A stretch of 64,000 nt of DNA, taken from Sinorhizobium arboris LMG 14919. GTDB taxonomy: Bacteria; Pseudomonadota; Alphaproteobacteria; Rhizobiales; Rhizobiaceae. Shown in pieces: positions 62,067 to 64,000 of this stretch. The stretch's first letter is position 1. Every line of letters starts with the position of its first letter. Under the pieces are notes generated by a model. The model searched no databases, had not been told where the DNA came from, and saw only the letters and a list, made by a program, of their open reading frames with translations. The DNA is taken from assembly GCF_000427465.1 (NCBI RefSeq), contig NZ_ATYB01000008.1, forward strand, positions 930,001 to 994,000, written 5' to 3'. The position numbers and the translations under genes were made by a program.

Positions 62067-62903
62067 TTAGGGCTTCGGGAGATAATCGGCTGGCATCGGC
62101 GTGCCGGGGAACCATTTTTCGTGCAGGGTCTTCCAGGTCCCATCCTGCATGGCGGCCTGCAAAGCTTTGTTCAGGGCCTCCCGCAGGGCATCGTTGCCCT
62201 TGCGGATGACGAAACCGGCCGGCGCGTCGAAGCTCGGAATATTCACCGCCACTTTCAGGTCCTCATACCGGCCGGCATAGTCTTTTGCCGCCTCGTAATC
62301 GAGGAAATGCGCATCGATCGTGCCGTTGTTCAGTCCGGATACGGCAGAGTTATTGTCTGGGAATTTGACTAGATCGGTGCCCGTGAAGTTCTTCTGTGCA
62401 TAAATTTCCTGGAGCGTGCCTTGCACGACCCCAAGCCGCTTGCCCTTTAGGCCTTCAGCGCCGGTGATATCCGCGTCCGCGGTGAGCACGGAAAGGTAGC
62501 CTGCCAGATAGCCGTTGGAAAAGTCGACCGTTTCCTTGCGCTTCTCTGTCGTTCCGATCGCGGCCGCCGCCACGTCGAAACGGCCGTTGGCGACCGAGGG
62601 CATGAGGGCCGAGAAATCCTGCCCGGTGAAGATCACCTGTTCCCTCTCGAAGCCGATCCGCTTGGCCACGTCGAGAAGGAGTTCGATGTCGAAGCCGGTG
62701 AAATTGCCGTCAGCAGTTGAGAACGCGTATGGCTTGGCATCACCCATCGTACCGACGCTGATGGTTGTGGGGTCGATCAGACCAAAGGGATTGTCCTGAG
62801 CGGTGGCCGGTGCCAGGGCACCTGCCGCAAGGCCAAAGACTATCGCAGCGATGGCCGCGCCCAACCTGGCGAGCGGCACATACGAGACTTGGAATGAGTT
62901 CAT
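62067..62903 (-). CDS. Amino-acid ABC transporter substrate-binding protein
   Basis: A 278-residue periplasmic protein. A Sec signal covers about residues 1-35 (hydrophobic [20 protein letters not shown], cleavage after ATA). The mature part has [20 protein letters not shown] and [20 protein letters not shown] of the SBP_bac_3 fold. GAGGAG precedes the ATG at 62903. It is the first gene of the importer-oxidase operon, divergent from a LacI regulator. Confidence 0.9.
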   Translation of the reverse strand: MNSFQVSYVPLARLGAAIAAIVFGLAAGALAPATAQDNPFGLIDPTTISVGTMGDAKPYAFSTADGNFTGFDIELLLDVAKRIGFEREQVIFTGQDFSALMPSVANGRFDVAAAAIGTTEKRKETVDFSNGYLAGYLSVLTADADITGAEGLKGKRLGVVQGTLQEIYAQKNFTGTDLVKFPDNNSAVSGLNNGTIDAHFLDYEAAKDYAGRYEDLKVAVNIPSFDAPAGFVIRKGNDALREALNKALQAAMQDGTWKTLHEKWFPGTPMPADYLPKP

Positions 62904-63028
62904 CGGTTTTTCTCCTCTGGTGGTGTTTTTGCAATGTTGAAAGGACAAGGCCCTCCCAGGACGACCGGATCACCCGCGCATCCCGTAGCTGCCATCGCAT
63001 GCCCCTATCAGGAGCTTTTTTGTTCTTG

Positions 63029-63061
63029 GAGACCGGTCTCACTTCAATTGAGACCGGTCTC
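63029..63061. promoter_or_regulatory. Two identical tandem LacI-type operators
   Basis: GAGACCGGTCTC occurs at 63029-63040 and again at 63050-63061. Each is a perfect 12-bp palindrome with central CG, and the centres are 21 bp apart, two helical turns on the same DNA face. They sit between the importer operon (start 62903) and the divergent LacI gene (start 63128), which is the likely binder. Confidence 0.7.
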
Positions 63062-63127
63062 ATTTCCCGTTGCAATTGTTATCTTCGTGTTTGCCAGTCG
63101 TCAATATGTCTTGTAAGGCTAGCAATC

Positions 63128-64000
63128 ATGGACCGGAATCCGTCCCGCCCCACCTCCGTTACCGTTGCCGACGTCGCGCGTCGGGCCGGCGTCTCGAAGG
63201 CGACGGCAGCACGCGTTCTGGGCGGCTACGGACCGGTCAGCGATCGGGTGCGCGAAGCCGTGACCGCCGCCGCCCGTGCGCTCGATTACCGGCCGAACGA
63301 GCTTGCCCGAAGCATGACGACGGGCCGATCGGGCACGATCGGCGTCGTGGTCGGCGACATCGAAAACCCGTTCTTCAGCCTGGCCGTGCGGGGCATCGCC
63401 GACGTCGCCCGGCAAGCGGGCTTTACCGTCATCCTAATAAATTCGGGCGAGGACGTCGGCACGGAGAAGGCGGCGATCCGTACGCTGCTTGCCAAACGGG
63501 TGGACGGCCTGATCGTGTCACCCGCCAAGGAAAGTGAACTTGACCACCTGCAGGAAGCGGCCCGCTCGGGCCGGCCGCTGGCGCTGCTCGACCGCGGCAG
63601 CGAGACACTCGACGTCGATACCGTTATCGCCGACGACAGAGACGCTGCCGAGGGCGTCACGCGTAGGCTTCTTGCGCTCGGCCACCGACGGATCGCCTAC
63701 CTCACCGCCTGCGACACGCCCGATCATCTATTCCGCACGCCGGCCGATATCAATACTGGGTCGGTACGGCGACGTATCGAAGGATTTCTCGCCGTTTGCC
63801 GAGAGGCAAGCCTGGGCGACATGGAAAGGTGGGTGCATGTCGGCGCATCCTCGCCGGAGCATACGCGCCGTATCGCCACCAACATGTTGCGGGCGAGCGT
63901 GCGTCCGACGGCGATCATAGCCTCCGATAGCTTGATCGGACTCGAGGTCTTCAAGGCAAGCCGCGCGATCGGCCTTGCTATTCCCAGCGACCTGTCGCTC
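63128..64000 (+). CDS. LacI-family transcriptional regulator (3' end cut by window edge)
   Basis: An open frame from ATG 63128 to the right edge, 291 codons without stop. N-terminal HTH VTVADVARRAGVSKATAARV (residues about 11-30), then the ligand domain (GTIGVVVGDIENPFFSLAVR, KRVDGLIVSPAKESEL, LGHRRIAYLT). It is cut near the end of the second subdomain. It is divergent from the amino-acid importer/oxidase operon, which it probably represses via the two tandem operators. Confidence 0.9.
   Translation, partial: MDRNPSRPTSVTVADVARRAGVSKATAARVLGGYGPVSDRVREAVTAAARALDYRPNELARSMTTGRSGTIGVVVGDIENPFFSLAVRGIADVARQAGFTVILINSGEDVGTEKAAIRTLLAKRVDGLIVSPAKESELDHLQEAARSGRPLALLDRGSETLDVDTVIADDRDAAEGVTRRLLALGHRRIAYLTACDTPDHLFRTPADINTGSVRRRIEGFLAVCREASLGDMERWVHVGASSPEHTRRIATNMLRASVRPTAIIASDSLIGLEVFKASRAIGLAIPSDLSL

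Noticed and set aside
63029..63061. GGTCTC/GAGACC sites that look like cloning sites
   Set aside because: The sites form two perfect natural-looking palindromes in a divergent promoter next to a LacI gene, and no vector sequence is nearby.
1..64000. tRNA, rRNA, CRISPR, IS or prophage elements
   Set aside because: I looked for conserved tRNA ends, regularly spaced repeats, transposase or integrase motifs and found none; short ncRNAs cannot be excluded by eye.

Overview
The window is GC-rich DNA from an alphaproteobacterium. It looks like a Sinorhizobium/Ensifer replicon, probably a pSymB-type megaplasmid or chromid. I base this on the complete trans-4-hydroxy-L-proline (hyp) locus, the density of ABC importers each paired with its own regulator, and a rhizobial palindromic repeat at 2354-2460. 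No rRNA, tRNA, CRISPR array, insertion sequence, phage gene or replication origin was seen. All assignments come from reading the sequence; no database search was run.

Layout. (1) 1-4621: a LacI regulator cut by the left edge, two candidate operators, a purine/xanthine-type permease, an amidohydrolase of the guanine/8-oxoguanine deaminase type and a TauE-like exporter. (2) 4641-6906: an opine-dehydrogenase-like enzyme divergent from a LysR regulator. (3) 6994-13692: a polyamine-type ABC importer (binding protein, two permeases, ATPase) followed by a flavin monooxygenase-like protein and two AhpD/CMD-fold proteins. (4) 13807-21482: two RpiR regulators, a C45-family N-terminal nucleophile hydrolase, a polar amino-acid ABC importer, a class III aminotransferase and a BKACE enzyme. 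Together these suggest a route for an (N-acyl) beta-amino acid. (5) 21648-24233: three small proteins, an MFS carrier and an OsmC peroxidase. (6) 24313-37572: the hydroxyproline locus (importer hypMNPQ, hypO, hypRE, hypH, hypS, hypD, hypR). It also carries a fused AcnX-type cis-3-hydroxyproline dehydratase and a proline-racemase homologue lacking both catalytic cysteines. Repeated TTGTCGACAA, TTTGTATACT and ATTTGTATTT sites in front of hypR, hypD, hypS and hypM look like the HypR regulon.

(7) 37754-40583: a class III nucleotide cyclase and small stress-type proteins. (8) 40611-58542: a large carbohydrate cluster. It has a pyruvyl-transferase homologue, an F420-hydrogenase-beta-like protein, a glycoside hydrolase whose barrel appears circularly permuted, a phosphoglycerate-mutase-type phosphatase, inositol-3-phosphate synthase, a phosphoribosyltransferase/kinase-like fusion, two dehydrogenases, two sugar epimerases, four glycosyltransferases, UDP-glucuronate decarboxylase and a methyltransferase. 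It could make an inositol- and pentose-containing glycoconjugate, and it is the best candidate here for an undescribed system. (9) 58600-59193: two small proteins with strong ribosome binding sites. (10) 59289-64000: an amino-acid importer with a fused permease-ATPase, an FAD amine oxidase, and a divergent LacI regulator with two identical 12-bp operators, cut by the right edge.

A theme that crosses the clusters: all four binding-protein genes of the ABC importers are followed, 9-18 nt after the stop codon, by a GC-rich stem-loop placed before the first permease gene.
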